The translations under genes and the position numbers were made by a program. Under the pieces are notes generated by a model. The model was not told the origin of the DNA. It saw only the letters and a list, made by a program, of their open reading frames with translations, and ran no database searches. From Haematococcus lacustris (taxonomy: Eukaryota; Chlorophyta; Chlorophyceae; Chlamydomonadales; Haematococcaceae), in NCBI GenBank assembly GCA_030144725.1, contig JASKMD010000026.1:9788616-9852615 (forward strand): a DNA stretch of 64,000 bases, given 5' to 3'. Positions 43,160 through 55,048 of the stretch are shown here, piece after piece. The first letter of the stretch is position 1, and each line of letters opens with the position of its first letter.

Positions 43160-43890
43160 AACTACTACACTCATTCAACACGTAACAACACGTTCGACTG
43201 TGGGTAATCTCACTCAGCTACTCCAAACAACTTGAATCGTCCTCGGTCGCACCCTTGATGACTGCAGCCCCCACATCGGTGGCACTTTCTCCCTAGACCA
43301 GTAGGCACCTCATCAATACCAACAGCCTGTGCAAACTACTAGGGCCTATGCATTGTTGCGGGCCCGGCCATCAATACCTCGCCGGTACTCTGTAGCCCGG
43401 TGCAACCTCTACCTGCCCTTGGGTAGCCGGTCATTGACCAGCTTGTAGCCCTGCTGGTACTCCTTGCCAATGGGGGGCAGAGCCTCACGGTCCGTCCAGC
43501 TGCGCAGCTCCAGGGGGCGCTGTACGCTCTCCCCAATGTGCTGGAAGTTGAGGCAGGGGTTGGTGTCCCGGTCCAGCCACCTGCCCCATGGGGGGCCTGG
43601 GGTGGTGGGACTGGGCCAGGTGGGGGCTGGGCAGGGGGCTGGTTCTGGGCTGCGGGAGGTGGGGGCTCCTGGGCAGGGGGAGGCGGAGGGTGGTCCTGGG
43701 CAGTGGCAGGGGGGTCCTGGGCAGGGGAGTGCTGGGCTGGGGGAGGGGGAGGGGGGGTGGGCGGCACCTCATGGCACCACGGCAGGCCCCGCACATACTT
43801 CCCATGCCGCTGGCTCCAGGCTGGGCGCACCAGCCGCTGTATCACCTGGCCTGCTGGGGGTACCCAGTTTCCGATTGTTTGCAGGTGCTG
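43160..43890 (-). pseudogene. Fanzor family A, C-terminal half with 3' end
   Basis: The minus strand encodes WVPPAGQVIQRLVRPAWSQR, then VRGLPWCHEV. A long proline/glutamine-rich tract and the RuvC-III tail WLDRDTNPCLNFQHIGES follow, then QRPLELRSW and LVNDRLPKGR. The conserved 3' segment is at 43160-43340. The proline tract and the RuvC-III tail are in different frames, so there is an indel or unrecognised intron. The region upstream of WVPP, including RuvC-I and RuvC-II, is absent. A dead fragment. Confidence 0.7.
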
Positions 43891-44253
43891 ATGGGCCGGG
43901 TTGATCGCTGGGAGGCCAGGGATAGATTGCCAGGGGCATAGTGTTGTGAGATAGGGAGGCCTGAGATAGAGTACCATGGGATTTAGTTTCTAACTTATGG
44001 GACTGACTGAGTTGCAGCGGCAAGGGGCATAGTATTGAGACAGGCACCTAGAATACACACCGAAGTCCGTTGTCCCATCCAGGGAGACAGACAGTAGCCT
44101 ATGGCACACAGCGCTGCCTAAGGCAATGCTCAGAACTTTTGCCATGCTTATGTAACTTTTTGTAGGTTTCTGTTTGGGATGAACTAGACGTCTGCATCGT
44201 ATCCCATCTGCCGTACGTGCGCCACGACTCCGGTGAAGGAGCCCTGATCAGCG

Positions 44254-44430
44254 ATGCCTGAGGTCGCACCGCGCGTTGGATTTCAGTGGAGGCGGTACGA
44301 AGCGTGGCGACACCACCCATTGCTGAAGCCAGACAAGGCCAACATGTTCCCAGGGCTCAGAATCGCATTTGGCGTGTTCCTCGCCTGCAAGCTCTACGAA
44401 GCAACTCAGCCCGCAGAGGAGCACCACTGA
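44254..44430 (+). CDS. NUOB12: NADH:ubiquinone oxidoreductase B12 subunit (NDUFB3-type)
   Basis: A single-exon frame of 58 codons, ATG 44254 to TGA 44428-44430. It reads FQWRRYEAWRHHPLLKPDKA, then NMFPGLRIAFGVFLACKLYE, and a short tail ending EEHH. The W-R-x-H-P followed by FPGL-x-I-x-x-G-V-F and one hydrophobic span is the NDUFB3/B12 pattern. This small accessory subunit lies in the membrane arm of mitochondrial complex I. It is short compared with animal B12 but similar to plant and algal forms. A plausible 3' UTR follows. It sits between two Fanzor copies. Confidence 0.8.
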   Translation: MPEVAPRVGFQWRRYEAWRHHPLLKPDKANMFPGLRIAFGVFLACKLYEATQPAEEHH

Positions 44431-44814
44431 ATGATGGCAGCAGCACCAGCACAGCCTTTGGAGACATCTTTACATTCAGTGGTCCGAGCTCCCTGCTGGC
44501 TGACTGCATGGCTAGTGACACCTGCCAACTACAGACTGAGTTTGAGAAGGTGATGCATGTGTAACATGACCTGGGGCCTTACACGTCCCATCCCACAGGC
44601 CACAGCATGCCCAGAGGTACCTTTATTTGATTAACGCCTCCGACTACTTTTGCTGCAGCTGTTCTGGGACAAACCGACATGCCAACAGGGACAGCTAGGC
44701 CACTTGAACATCAGCCGTCACTTGCCAGCATGTCATCACCTCGGCACGCAGTCAAAAGGATAGGTCATTATATCCACAGCATGTTGCAGGTTTGGTGGCC
44801 TGACCAAGGTGCTC

Positions 44815-44902
44815 TTCTTTCCACCTGCGTTGCCGATACTGCACGCACCCAGTGCCTGACCAGGCAATAGGGCTCCCCCACCCAAGGGATGCAACGTCAG
44901 AT
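44815..44902 (-). pseudogene. copy of a GEX1 last-exon segment
   Basis: About 85 bp match 48352-48437, which encodes part of the GEX1 C-terminus. The minus strand here reads LTLHPLGGGALLPGQALGAC against LTLHPLGGEALLPGQALGAS in the gene. No neighbouring GEX1 sequence is present. It is a dispersed fragment. Confidence 0.7.
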
Positions 44903-45143
44903 GGCTGGACCTGGAAACCTCCCCCCTCTCACCCGACAGGTGGCTGGACTGGGAATCCACGCAGCACTGAACCTGCAGCCTCAGACCCAGCAGGCCCAGC
45001 CTCAGGCGCAGCCCCAACCTTCAAAGGCAAAGGTCCTGCTAAAGAGGCCCTCGGCAAGCTGGCATCAAAAGCTATTGCAACAGGCAGTCTTGGCACAGTC
45101 TCGGCGTGTGTTAAGCTGCTGGCACTCCCCTTGGAGTACTCCC

Positions 45144-47400
45144 ACTGTGGGGACAACATGCTCCATGTAATTGATATGTAATGGACCTCACTTTCGCCCC
45201 ACTCCGGTTCCCGGCACTCCGGTTAGATGCCAACCTGATGCACATAACAACACGGCCACTCCGCTTGGATAATGTAACTAAATCCCTGAGATGACCCCGA
45301 AGAGGAAACGAAAGCGCCCCGTCTCCCCCGCGCAGAGTGCAGCCGGTAAGCCGTAGAGCCTGACGGAAGGCTAGGCCCCCCCGAAGCTTACTGACGACGC
45401 GACGCAGTGTGCGCCACGCGACAATGCGACTCCTTGCATCAAATCCTGCCGTGCGTGTGCTGTGCCTTGTCTGTAGGCGCCAGTGGCAGTGGGCAGCAAG
45501 ATCAGGAGCAGGGGCAGGCTGTCAAGGTAGTGATTGGAGAGAGGCGCCATGTCATCAAGGCAGCCCTGCGTGGCCTTGTGGAGGCAGCCCGGCCTGATCT
45601 CAGCCCAGTGCAAGTAGATGCAGTTGTGGCAGAGGTCAACAAGCGTATGACCATGGGCAGCAAGCAGTGTGTCCTGGCAGCAGTCCTGTGTCTAGTTGTG
45701 TTGCTCCAGTCTTTCCTAGGTCGGCCCACTCCAGGCTTCCCAGCAGCAGGTCCAGCCCGAGGTCCCCATCCTCCACCTGACCCAGCCTACCCTCCTTATG
45801 CTCACCCCCGCCTTGCCACACGCAGCTCACCCCGCTCTGCAGCCGCCCCAGCCCAGCTACCCCCCCCCAGTGCAGCTGGGCATCTGGGACCCACAGCTGT
45901 TGGTACAGATCAGGGATGCCATGGAGCTGATCACCAAGGCCAGTGTGCTGGAGCACCTGATGCGTGGCCCCCACCACCGCGGCATCAGGCTGCTGCCCGG
46001 TGAGGTGGCCGTGTTTGAGCAGTCCAGCTGAGCCTGGCTGATTGCCATGCTCAAGCAGCTGGACGAGGAGCACCTGGTAGGGGACGGCAACTCCCTCAAC
46101 GCCAACGCCACGACGATCATCACCAGCATCCAGGAGTTCTACAGGCACCCGGGGCGTTTCATCCATTGGTGGTGCAAGGCGGTTGGGGTAGTGGAGGGGG
46201 GGTTTAGCCGGGCAACGAAAAAGCATTTCCCCCAGCTAGTGCTAGGGCGCCTAGACTACAGCTGGCCTTACAGGGAGCACAAGTGGCGCTTGCCACCCAA
46301 CAGCATGCTGCGGCAGCCTAGGTGGAAGGAAGAGGTGGCAAAGCATCGTAGGCTGTTGGGGCTGCCGGCCCAATGGCGGGAGGGAATGGACTCCATAGGG
46401 AAGGGGGGGGCTGGCAGGCTGCCCTTAGAGAAGAGGGTGCGCTATGCACTGTTCGTCAACCGCAACCTAGAGGGCTGGCAGACACCCCATGACACCTGCC
46501 CGCGCCCCTTCACCATGCTCCCCATGGTGGGGGTGCGTGCCCGCCACTTTGTCATTGATGACAGGGTGCTGCATGGGCTGCTGATTGACCTAGGCATGAC
46601 CAACCTGACACAGCGACAGTTTGAGGCTGACAGCCTGCCTCATTGGCAGAAGTTCATCCAGTACAGCCAGCTGCAGAACAGCGGTTGGGAGTTTGCGCGT
46701 AGGGTAGAGACAGATGGGGTCAGCATCTCAGTGCACTTTGTCCGCAGCCAGGCAGTCACGGAGCCAGTGGAGCTGCCCTCCATAGGGCGTAAGCTCACAG
46801 CCACAAGCGACTACGACCCAGCCACCCACATAGCAGTTGGGGTGGACCCAGGTGTCACCCATGCCGTCAAGGCAGGGCATGCACAACGCATGGCACAATG
46901 CATGCACAATGCATGGAAAATGCATGCACAATGCATGCGCAATGCATGGCTGCCCTTGGCTGGACTAGGACACCAACGGGTGCCTTAACTTGCAACGCAT
47001 TGGGGAGAGCAGGCAGCGCCCCATAGAGTTGTGCCACTGGAAGGACCGTGAGGTTCTGCCCCCCATTGGCAAGGAGTACCAGCAGCGCTACAAGCTGGTC
47101 AATGACCGGCTGCCAAAGGGCAGGCAGAGGTTGCACGGGGCTACAGAGTACCGGCGGGGCATTGATGGCCGGGCCCGCAACAATGCATAGGCCCTAGTGG
47201 TTTGCACAGGCTGTTAGCCTTTCAGAGCATTAAGCTGTTAGTTTTGATGAGGACCCCAGTGGTCTAGTGGGAAAGAGTGCCACCGGAGTGGGGGCTGCAG
47301 TCATCAAGGGAACGACCGAGGATGCTACAACATGTTTGTAGTAGCTGAGTGAGATTACCCACAGTCCAACATGTTATTCCTTGTTGAATGAGTTTTGTTG
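45144..47400 (+). mobile_element. Fanzor family A element, long but inactivated copy
   Basis: The 5' end is ACTGTGGGGACAAC. The start exon (ATG 45291) encodes MTPKRKRKRPVSPAQSAA, then an intron to 45477. Next come a hydrophobic segment (CVLAAVLCLVVLLQSFLG) and a proline-rich linker with a frame change near 45800. The helical region includes LLPGEVAVFEQSS and an in-frame TGA near 46029; reading resumes LDEEHLVGDGNSLNANATTI, FIHWWCKAVG, and RARHFVIDDRVLHGL. RuvC-I is IAVGVDPGVTHAVKAG (about 46830-46875). Directly after it, the whole RuvC-II/zinc-ribbon region is replaced by short CATGCACAATG repeats. The RuvC-III tail follows with its arginine codon turned to a stop (WLD-stop-DTNGCLNLQRIGES). 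The 3' segment runs to 47400. Three independent lesions make it a pseudogene, but it shows the family A middle region best. Confidence 0.8.
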
Positions 47401-48185
47401 ACCTGACCAAGGTGCTAGAGAGTGGCTAGTCCCTGCAAGCCCACATTCGCAGTACATTGAAAAAACGTCTGCAGTATTAAACACGCTGTGTCAGCTTACA
47501 TTGGACACATGCCTTGATACAAGTAAAGCAAATATGTAGAAAACAAAACATGATTACGGATTCCTATACAGTGCCTGAACAAAGCTTAACATAACACAAC
47601 ATCACATGCGAGAAATGTGCACATCATGTGCAGATGCCTGTAAATGTCATGATGACTCAACCAACTGAACTGATCCACCCTGAACTGAGGCCGTGCTTTG
47701 ACCACACTGAACAAAATGCTGAAGATGTTTGCAAGGCATGTTCGCATTGCAAAGCATGCCAAAACTGGATTGGATATATTGTGACCAAATCAGCTCCATT
47801 TGTGAATGACATGAGATACTAGGATTGACCATGCCAGCCTTAGACCTTGGCATTGAGATGCTGATGTGGACAATGTGAAACAAGGCAGACTGCACAGTGG
47901 TAGTCATGGCCCCTCAACTCGTCATGACCTGCCCTCCTGAGAGCCCCCTCCCATAATGCTTCTGCTGGAAAACACTGCCTGGCTGCGTGGGAGCTGCGAC
48001 AGGGACTAGCCATTAGCCCGAAGCTGTGCAGTGCCCACTGTGCAGTTGTGCACGGAGCTGTGACAGGATGCATGGGGGCACTACAGTGCTCTAGAATTCT
48101 AGTGCACATAGCGCCACAACTCATGCGTACCAAACAGCAAGGCAATTTGCCCCGCATGGCCCCACACCTATGTGGCCCATGCAAG
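47401..48185. other. AT-richer 3' flank of GEX1
   Basis: No gene seen. The AT-rich stretch to about 47800 probably holds the GEX1 3' UTR and poly(A) site. TGTAA, the usual green-algal poly(A) signal, occurs on the minus strand near 47505. Confidence 0.45.
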
Positions 48186-51100
48186 CTATTTCTTGCGGGC
48201 CGCCTTGGCAGCCATGCCACGCTGTCCCGCTTGCTCCTCGCTGCGTCCAAGGTGCTGCACAGGGTCTTGCCTGGTCACAAGGTCAGGGCAGCCCACCTGC
48301 GCCATCCCACCCTCCCCATCAGCAGCCACTGCCGTGGCTCGGCCCCTTTTCTTTCCACCTGCGTTGCCAATACTGGACGCACCCAGTGCCTGACCAGGCA
48401 ATAGGGCTTCTCCACCCAAGGGATGCAACGTCAGGTCTGCAGCAGTGTCAGTGGCCCCTGCAACCCCCAGCACCCCACCAGCCTCCCCGCCCGACCCCTC
48501 AGCCACCGCACCCAGTCGCTGCCTGCAGGATGGTGGCAGCAGCTTCAGGGGTCTCTGGGTCCCCTCCATGGCCTTGAGCATTGTGGAGTGGCTGTTCGCC
48601 TGGGCTACGGAGCTCAAGGCCAGCTGTTGGCCATGCTCAGCCCCAGACCCCTGTTCAAACCCCGACCACTGCAATGGTGCTGGTCCTGGCTGTGGCTGAG
48701 GCGTCAGCAGCAGCTTGTCTGCCCCAGGGTATGATGGCAGCCGCTGCCACTGAGCCTGCGCAAGGCCATGAGGGGAGGGGGGGCTGCTGGCAGGGCTGTA
48801 GTGCCCATGACTCATTGCATGGAGCGCATGGAGCATGGGCAAAGGTGCGCCAGTCTGTGGGCAGTCGGAGGTAGCAGCAGCCGAACCGATCCAAAAGCCG
48901 GGCTGCATCATGTGAGAGGGGGAGGCTGGAGACGCAACAGACCCCTGCTGCTGCTGCCCCCACAGCTGCTGCTGCTGCTGCTGCTCCAGGCCCTCATTGC
49001 CGGGTCCAAACGACAGCTGGCGAGCAGGCGTCTGCGGGCTCTCCACCACCCTCCTGCCGGCCCCTGCCGCTGCTGTACACGAGCCTGGCGGCGGCGGTGC
49101 AGTACCAGGTGAGGGTAAGGGCCACGACCCCTGCTGTGGCTTCCTGGGCTGCCCTGCCCACCGCTGATGGTGTAGCTGCCCATACTGCAGCTGCAGCTGC
49201 TGGGCAGCTTCCCACTGAGCTGCGAGGCAAGCCAGAGCATGCTGCTGCAACACGGCCTGTGCCATGCGCTGGCAGCGCCGTCGCTGCCAGATTAGGCACA
49301 GCGCCAGCACCAGGGTCACTCCTCTCACACACCACCGGGCATCAAGGCCATGCAGGTCCATGCCACCATCCTCATGGGTTTGCGAGGGTGGGGGAGGGAG
49401 GGAACTGCCAGAGGAGCCAGGGGAGGGAGGCATCATGCTAGCCATGCCAGCGAGGCTTGACATTAGGCGCAGTAGGGCTGACATCCCACCCTGAGGCACG
49501 GCATGCCGGCAATGCAAAAACAACTCAACTCAGCATTTTCAGCGTCAGAGACAGCAGGCATGTGGCAGCAGCAGGACATGGCAGCAGGAGTGGCCGCAGC
49601 CACGAGGATCCTAGGGAAGGGATGTGAGCTGTGTGATGTCAAGATCTCTGCCGGCCTTGCCCTGCCCCCTGCCAGCCCCCTCAGCCTGCCCAGCTCGTCA
49701 GCCTACCCTGCCTCCACCCCCTGCCTGCCTGTCTGCTTATGTTCGACCACCTCTCCTCCCTCACTCAAGGTTGCCGAAGCAGCTGTTCCTCCTCCCTGCC
49801 CACTCACCCGCGCCATAGCCATCACCCAGGAAAGCCTGGGGGGTCCAGCCAGCACGCCACCGGCTGACACCCCCACAGCCCATATACCCACAGCCCACCT
49901 CTCCCCCGCTAGCCCCAGCGCCAGCAGCAGCAGGAGGGGGCCACGTGACCCCCCCTCCCCAGCAGCAGCAGCAGCAGCAGCTGGGCCCCAGCTCAGGAAG
50001 TCTTGGGCAGTCGGGCCCACCTGGGCGGCACCCACCTGCCCCCAGCCCCTTGCCCACCCCCCAAACATCAGCCGTCCTGCCAGTCCAGCTGCCTTGCCCA
50101 CCCACCCCCTGCCAGGCGAGCTAGCAGCTGCCCCTGTGGCTGTGGCTGACCCCCCTGCTGCTCCAGCCGCTCTATCACCAGCTGCTGATACCAATGGGAT
50201 CCAGGGCGCTGTGGCATGGACATGGGCCAGGTGTGATCCAGGCTGGCTGCTGCTGGTCAGGGGTAAGGGGGGCAGACCCCAGCCCAGGGGACCTAGGCCT
50301 GGGAGAAGGGTGGCTGCCTGCTGCCCGGCCCCCCCCAGCAGCAGCACTGCAGCGAGGGCGACCAGGTGGTAGGCTAGGTCACTCCAGCACCACGAGCTGC
50401 GAGGAAGGTGGCAGGCAGGCGGGTGAATGAGTTACTGGGTGTGAGCAAGGGCTTGAGTATAAAGGCAAGGGTTCATAAACTGCAGTGATAGCATCACGCT
50501 GCTATCAGGAGGATTGCAGGCCCCTGACTACCTGCCCACCCCCCCCGGCAGTTGAATTGTATTGCTGGCCGGCTGCTGACCTCTGCGTGCACCCACCTTC
50601 CCAGCAGCAAGCCCAGTAGCCTGTTGCTGTTCTGCTGGTAGTGCAGCACGGCGTCAAGTGCGGCTTGCAGGCTGCCTGCCCGCCCGACTAGCTCGCTGCT
50701 GGCCGCAAGCAGTTGCAGCTGGACCGACTCGGCACGGGCCGAAGCCAGCTCCAATTTCATGGCCGATGCCTCGGCCGCCTGCACATTGCCGGAGGAACCT
50801 TATAGCTGTCACATTGGGACAGCGATGATGAAATCAATCATTGCGCAAGGCCGGGAAGCGTTGGCCAAGTGCCCTAGCTACTTGAGGCCACGCAAGCTGA
50901 TCAGCCTGAGGCTAGTGTGACATTGTGGTGTAACCAACTGCTGCGCACCTGCCATTGCTCCTGAGCTGCGGCAGCCCGCGCTTGCTCTTCCTCGGACAGA
51001 ACCTGCAGCGCCGCAGCAGATTGCTGCTGCTGCAGGGACAGGCGCTCCTGGCCAGGCAGGCAGACAGACAAAAAGAGCAGACAGATAAGCAGCCACGGAG

Positions 51101-54100
51101 TAACGAACATCATTGTCGGCGAGTGTGACTAGGTAGCTGAGGTAAGAGCCTCATGCCGCCAAGCAGCCAGCAGCGGCCCCACCTGCATCTCCACAGCGCT
51201 ACGAAGCTGCAGCTGCAGGCCGCTTGTTTGCGCAGCCACTGCGCGCACACCCTCTAGCCCGTCAGCCACACTGGCCGCGAGCTCCTGCTGCCCGGCACGG
51301 ATGCTGACTACCACTGTCGACATGTTTGCGAGGGCCTGAAGAGTGGCAGCGTCACAGTGACAGCAGCACCAGTCAAGAGATGGCCGTGCAAGCAGCGGCA
51401 TTGGGCGCAGCAGTGTTCAAGGCAGAGGGTGCTCTTAGGCGGTGGCGTGTGGACCTTACCTGTGCACCGCTGAAGGAGGCAATGAATCAATCAGACATTG
51501 ATAGAGGCCAAGACGCTGAGTGGAGCATTTGAAAGGGCCCTTAGATCTTTTGAAGGGGCCTTTTGATTTGCAGTAGTGGTCCACGCTTAGTGTTCCATGG
51601 CAATGAAGGCTCTAGGTTGAGGGCCAAGGTGTTGTTAGGCGGAAGTTGACCCCTTCAGATGGTTTTGAGAAGTTTCAGGTCAATCTGGCAATACAGTGCA
51701 AAATAGGATGCTGGGTGTGACCGCATTTATGTGATGTCCCACACACCCTGAGCCCGCTCACATGAACACCTACCATGCTCTGCCCCTCCGCTTGTAGCCG
51801 CCACTCTGCTGCTCAACGGCTGCAGAGCACGCGCCCCGCTAGCCCCTGCCTGCCCCACTACCTGCCTAACTAGTCAGACTAGCCGAGCCCTGACCTGATA
51901 CGCCAGGCAGTCAGGCTGCAGCCACTGCCGTGCCACTACCGCGTTTTTTCCCTTAAGTCATACTGCCAGACATTGTGGTGACCTCCCTTTGCTGCCCTCC
52001 CTTTGTTGCTGCTAAAATTAGAGAGCAGTGATTGGAACACACCTCTAACTCTACCTCTCACACACCTCCCACTCTGCTCTACCCCTGCCATTACTCTACC
52101 CCTCACACTCCTCTCACTCTACTCTACCCCTGGTAGGGCTTGAGCAACCCAGCTGCTTACATTGCAAGACATTACCACAAGCTGATCCTCTTTCCCTTAC
52201 TTAAGCTACCCATGCCGTCCTTCCCTGCCCTGTCCTGTTGCCCGCCCTGCACTGCTCCACCCCATCCTGCTGGAGCTGCCCCTGCTGCCCCGTCCTGCCC
52301 TGCCCTTCCCTGTGTATGCGCACCTGGGTGTGCTGTGTGAGGTTGGCGCTGATGCGGTCCAGCGACAGCAGGGCAGTGCGCCCTGCCCCCGCCAGCGCCG
52401 CTGTCAGTCCCTCTGCCTGGCGCAAGAACTCCTGGTTCTGGATGAACAAGCACACGCTGCGGGGCAGGCAGGGGGCAGGGGCAGGGGCGGTGGCGGCTCT
52501 TGCTCTTGCTCTCGCAGCTGGTGTCAGTGTGCAGCTGGGCAGGGTCGCGCCCGGCTGTTCTGAGGAGTGGCCTCGCAGCTCTCTCCCACCATCCTGTTCC
52601 AGGTGCTGCAGCAGGCTCAGGGCTCACAGGGCACTTAGCGCACATAGTGGAGTCACAGGGCACTATAGTGCTTCGGCCCCTCGAAGTTGAGGCGAGGCAG
52701 CAGCGGCCAGGCTGGGTTGAGGCGCACCTGTGTATGTTGGCGTAGAACTGCGTGTAGACGTTGAAGGCACGCTCTGACAGGTGGCGTGTGCACTGGGGCA
52801 CCGACAGCGAGGCTGGGCAGTGCGGCGGGGCAGTCTCCCCTGCAGACCAGGCCAGGGTCAGGCCAGGCAGGGCCAGGCGGGCTGGAACCAGGCTGGGTCA
52901 GGCAAGACCAGGGCATGCATGATAGGTGCAAGCGGTGTGCCGGTTGCTGTGGAGCTGTTGAGCAGGATTAGAGGCAGGTGTTGGTCTCTGCTGTCCAACC
53001 AGCAGGAGCAGGAGCAGCGCTGCAGCTAGCTGGCAGGCCATGCTGCGGCACTAGTGGACAGCCTGGCTGCTCCGATGCCTCCTGGGTGCCAAGGCTGTGT
53101 GGCCTGTGAACCCTACCTGTGGACCTCTGAAGGAAGCAGCGGGCCATGGCCAGAGCCAAACGTGCCTGCAAGCACCCGCACCCCACAGCACATCTCTGTT
53201 GCTCATGCTCATGCACTCCTGACCCACCACCCCGCCCCACTCACCCCAACCACCTAAAGCCCCAGGGACTAGCTTAGGCAAACAAACAGCACCGGCTGCA
53301 TGCCTAGGCGGCCTGAATGCCTACATAGGCTGCATGCTTACATCATGCCTGATAGCACTTTCCCTTTCGTGCATGCCTACATCATGTGGTGCTGGGCACG
53401 TGACTTCAAAAGTGGCAGTGTCTAGTCGAAGTCAGCTCCTCCACCCACCCACCCACCCGGTGCTCCTCGCCCATGCTTTGGCAGCGCTCATTCAGCGTCC
53501 TCAACGCCTGGGTGTCTGCAGGGGTCAGCAGTGGGTGCCAGCAGGGTCATGGGGTGAAGCTATGAACAGGGTTATGTTAGCTCTGGGCGGTTTAGTTTAT
53601 TAGCCCACAGCAGAGCAAGCTTCCATCAAGTTTGCTGCAGCTATGAGCAGGGTGTTCTTATCAGGCAATGCACTTGAGGTCATAGGGGAGTAGGGGCTGC
53701 AGGGGGCAGGAGGGGTGTGGGGTGCATGGGGTATGTAGGGTGCTGCATGTAGGGAGCTCCGTTTTGAGCCCGGACCCCTCAAGGGTGAGGATGGCCAAGC
53801 TGCCTAACAGGTAACGGCTGAAGTGGTGTACATGCAATCTCCTTCTTCATGCCTGTTGTTGGCGTGCTGTTCGTGAGGGAGCTGCAGGGGTGGCTATAGT
53901 CACCTACAGCAATCCGTGTTGAAGAGGAATTGGAGGAAGCCTTCGGACTTGGCTGCGACCTCGAGCTCAGTGTACGCGTCTGAAAGAAGCAACGCGAGGC
54001 AGGGAGGCAGCAGGTGGTCGGCTCGGTCACACACAAACGACCGCTTCGAGGCCCTGTGTAACTTTCGCGGCCACTTGCTCTGCGAGCTGGCACTGGCTAC

Positions 54101-54225
54101 TGCGTCGACGCACCCTTCGCGTGTATAAGCAGGTTGCTTGAGGCAGTGTCGAAGTGTCCCAGTTGAGAAGCTCCGCCTTGTACCAGCGCGACTAGCAACA
54201 AGAGCAGCTGCGCTGACCCTGGCAT
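48186..54225 (-). CDS. GEX1: nuclear fusion protein GEX1/KAR5/Brambleberry family
   Basis: Exons in phase: 54225-54114, 53979-53908, 53515-53457, 53165-53117, 52839-52728, 52456-52324, 51335-51183, 51047-50949, 50778-50597, one starting at 50396 (3' border not resolved), and 49490-48186. The product is a nuclear-envelope protein needed for gamete nuclear fusion. A signal peptide (MPGSAQLLLLLVALVQGGAS) opens the Cys-rich luminal domain. That domain has FLFNTDC, LRTLNERCQSMGEEHRARLA, MARCFLQRSTG, PHCPASLSVPQCTRHLSERA and FNVYTQFYANIHSVCLFIQN. This spacing of cysteines and the YTQF motif define the family. A long coiled coil follows (STVVVSIRAGQQELAASVAD to LQAALDAVLHYQQNSNRLLG), then hydrophobic spans (YHLVALAAVLLLGG; WCVRGVTLVLALCLIW) and a low-complexity tail ending KAARKK. 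The C-terminal part is longer and more repetitive than I expect. Confidence 0.85.
51448..51500 (-). pseudogene. degenerate copy of GEX1 exon 4 border
   Basis: The minus strand reads CLLQRCTGKVHTPP, matching CFLQRSTGRVHRP at GEX1 exon 4 (53117-53165) and its donor. It lies between exons 6 and 7 and is not needed to keep phase. It is probably a partial duplication. Confidence 0.45.
51570..51640. repeat. dispersed 70-bp repeat, copy 1
   Basis: TTTGCAGTAGTGGTCCACGC followed by GAAGGCTCTAGGTTGAGGGC recurs at 59953-60025 in the same orientation. It lies in a GEX1 intron. Confidence 0.75.
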
Positions 54226-54905
54226 GTTGTAAAGACAGAAACAGAGACTGAGAAATGCAACCGGGCCGGTGTGCAGTCTTCCAAATGTCAATGGAATCGT
54301 GCGACACAGAGTGACGCGCCAAGCAGCTCAACCCGGGCTGCTACCTCGAGCATAGCTGTTCATCTCTACCCAGCCCTTGCCGAGACAAGGTGGGGGCGGA
54401 AGGTGAGTTCTTTGTTGAGGCAATGTGCGCCCATGCGGTCCCAGCCAGGCAGGGGGCAACAAGGGGCGGGCGGAGCGGCAACGCAGCCATACCGGATATT
54501 GAGGGGGGTGGCAAAGTGCATTGCAGGTTGCATTCTCTGCATCCTGGGCCGAAGTCTGCGCCATGGCGGTGCCATCCATTAAATATAGCGGCCAAGGTGT
54601 TCACATTGAGAGCTTTTAATATAACGGTTGTTCCTACCTGTGCCCCTATCCCTCGTCCCGTGCCGGTTGGTGGTGTGCTGTTCATGGGTTTATTATGTGA
54701 ATCAAACCAGCAGATGCTAGCATGTCAGAACTATTAAAAGCTATGATAGCATGCCTGCATTAGCTTGGCTTGGTATAGATGCCATGCACAAGCACCAGCA
54801 GGGCCCAGCCGCTGCGAATCATGAAGTTAGAGTTGTTTGACATGGAGCCTGCAGAACATATATGCAGTATCTTGTAGGTTGGGTTCATCAAGGGCTAGTT
54901 GATGA

Positions 54906-55048
54906 CTAGGTGGCTCGGAAACCTAGAAATTTTTCCTGAGCCTAGAAACCTAGAAATAGAATTCTAGGTTGGCCGGCTGGAAACCTAGAAATTTTTCCTG
55001 AGCCTAGAAACCTAGAAATAGAATTCTAGGTTGGCCGGTCGCGCCTTA
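54906..55048. mobile_element. 142-bp short interspersed element, copy 2
   Basis: This is the reverse of 29357-29498, with two internal ~65-bp units. It is flanked by TTGATGA (54899-54905 and 55049-55055). The tandem unit B has a single TTGATGA at the matching place, so this is a clean insertion with a 7-bp target duplication that happened after the tandem duplication. Confidence 0.88.
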
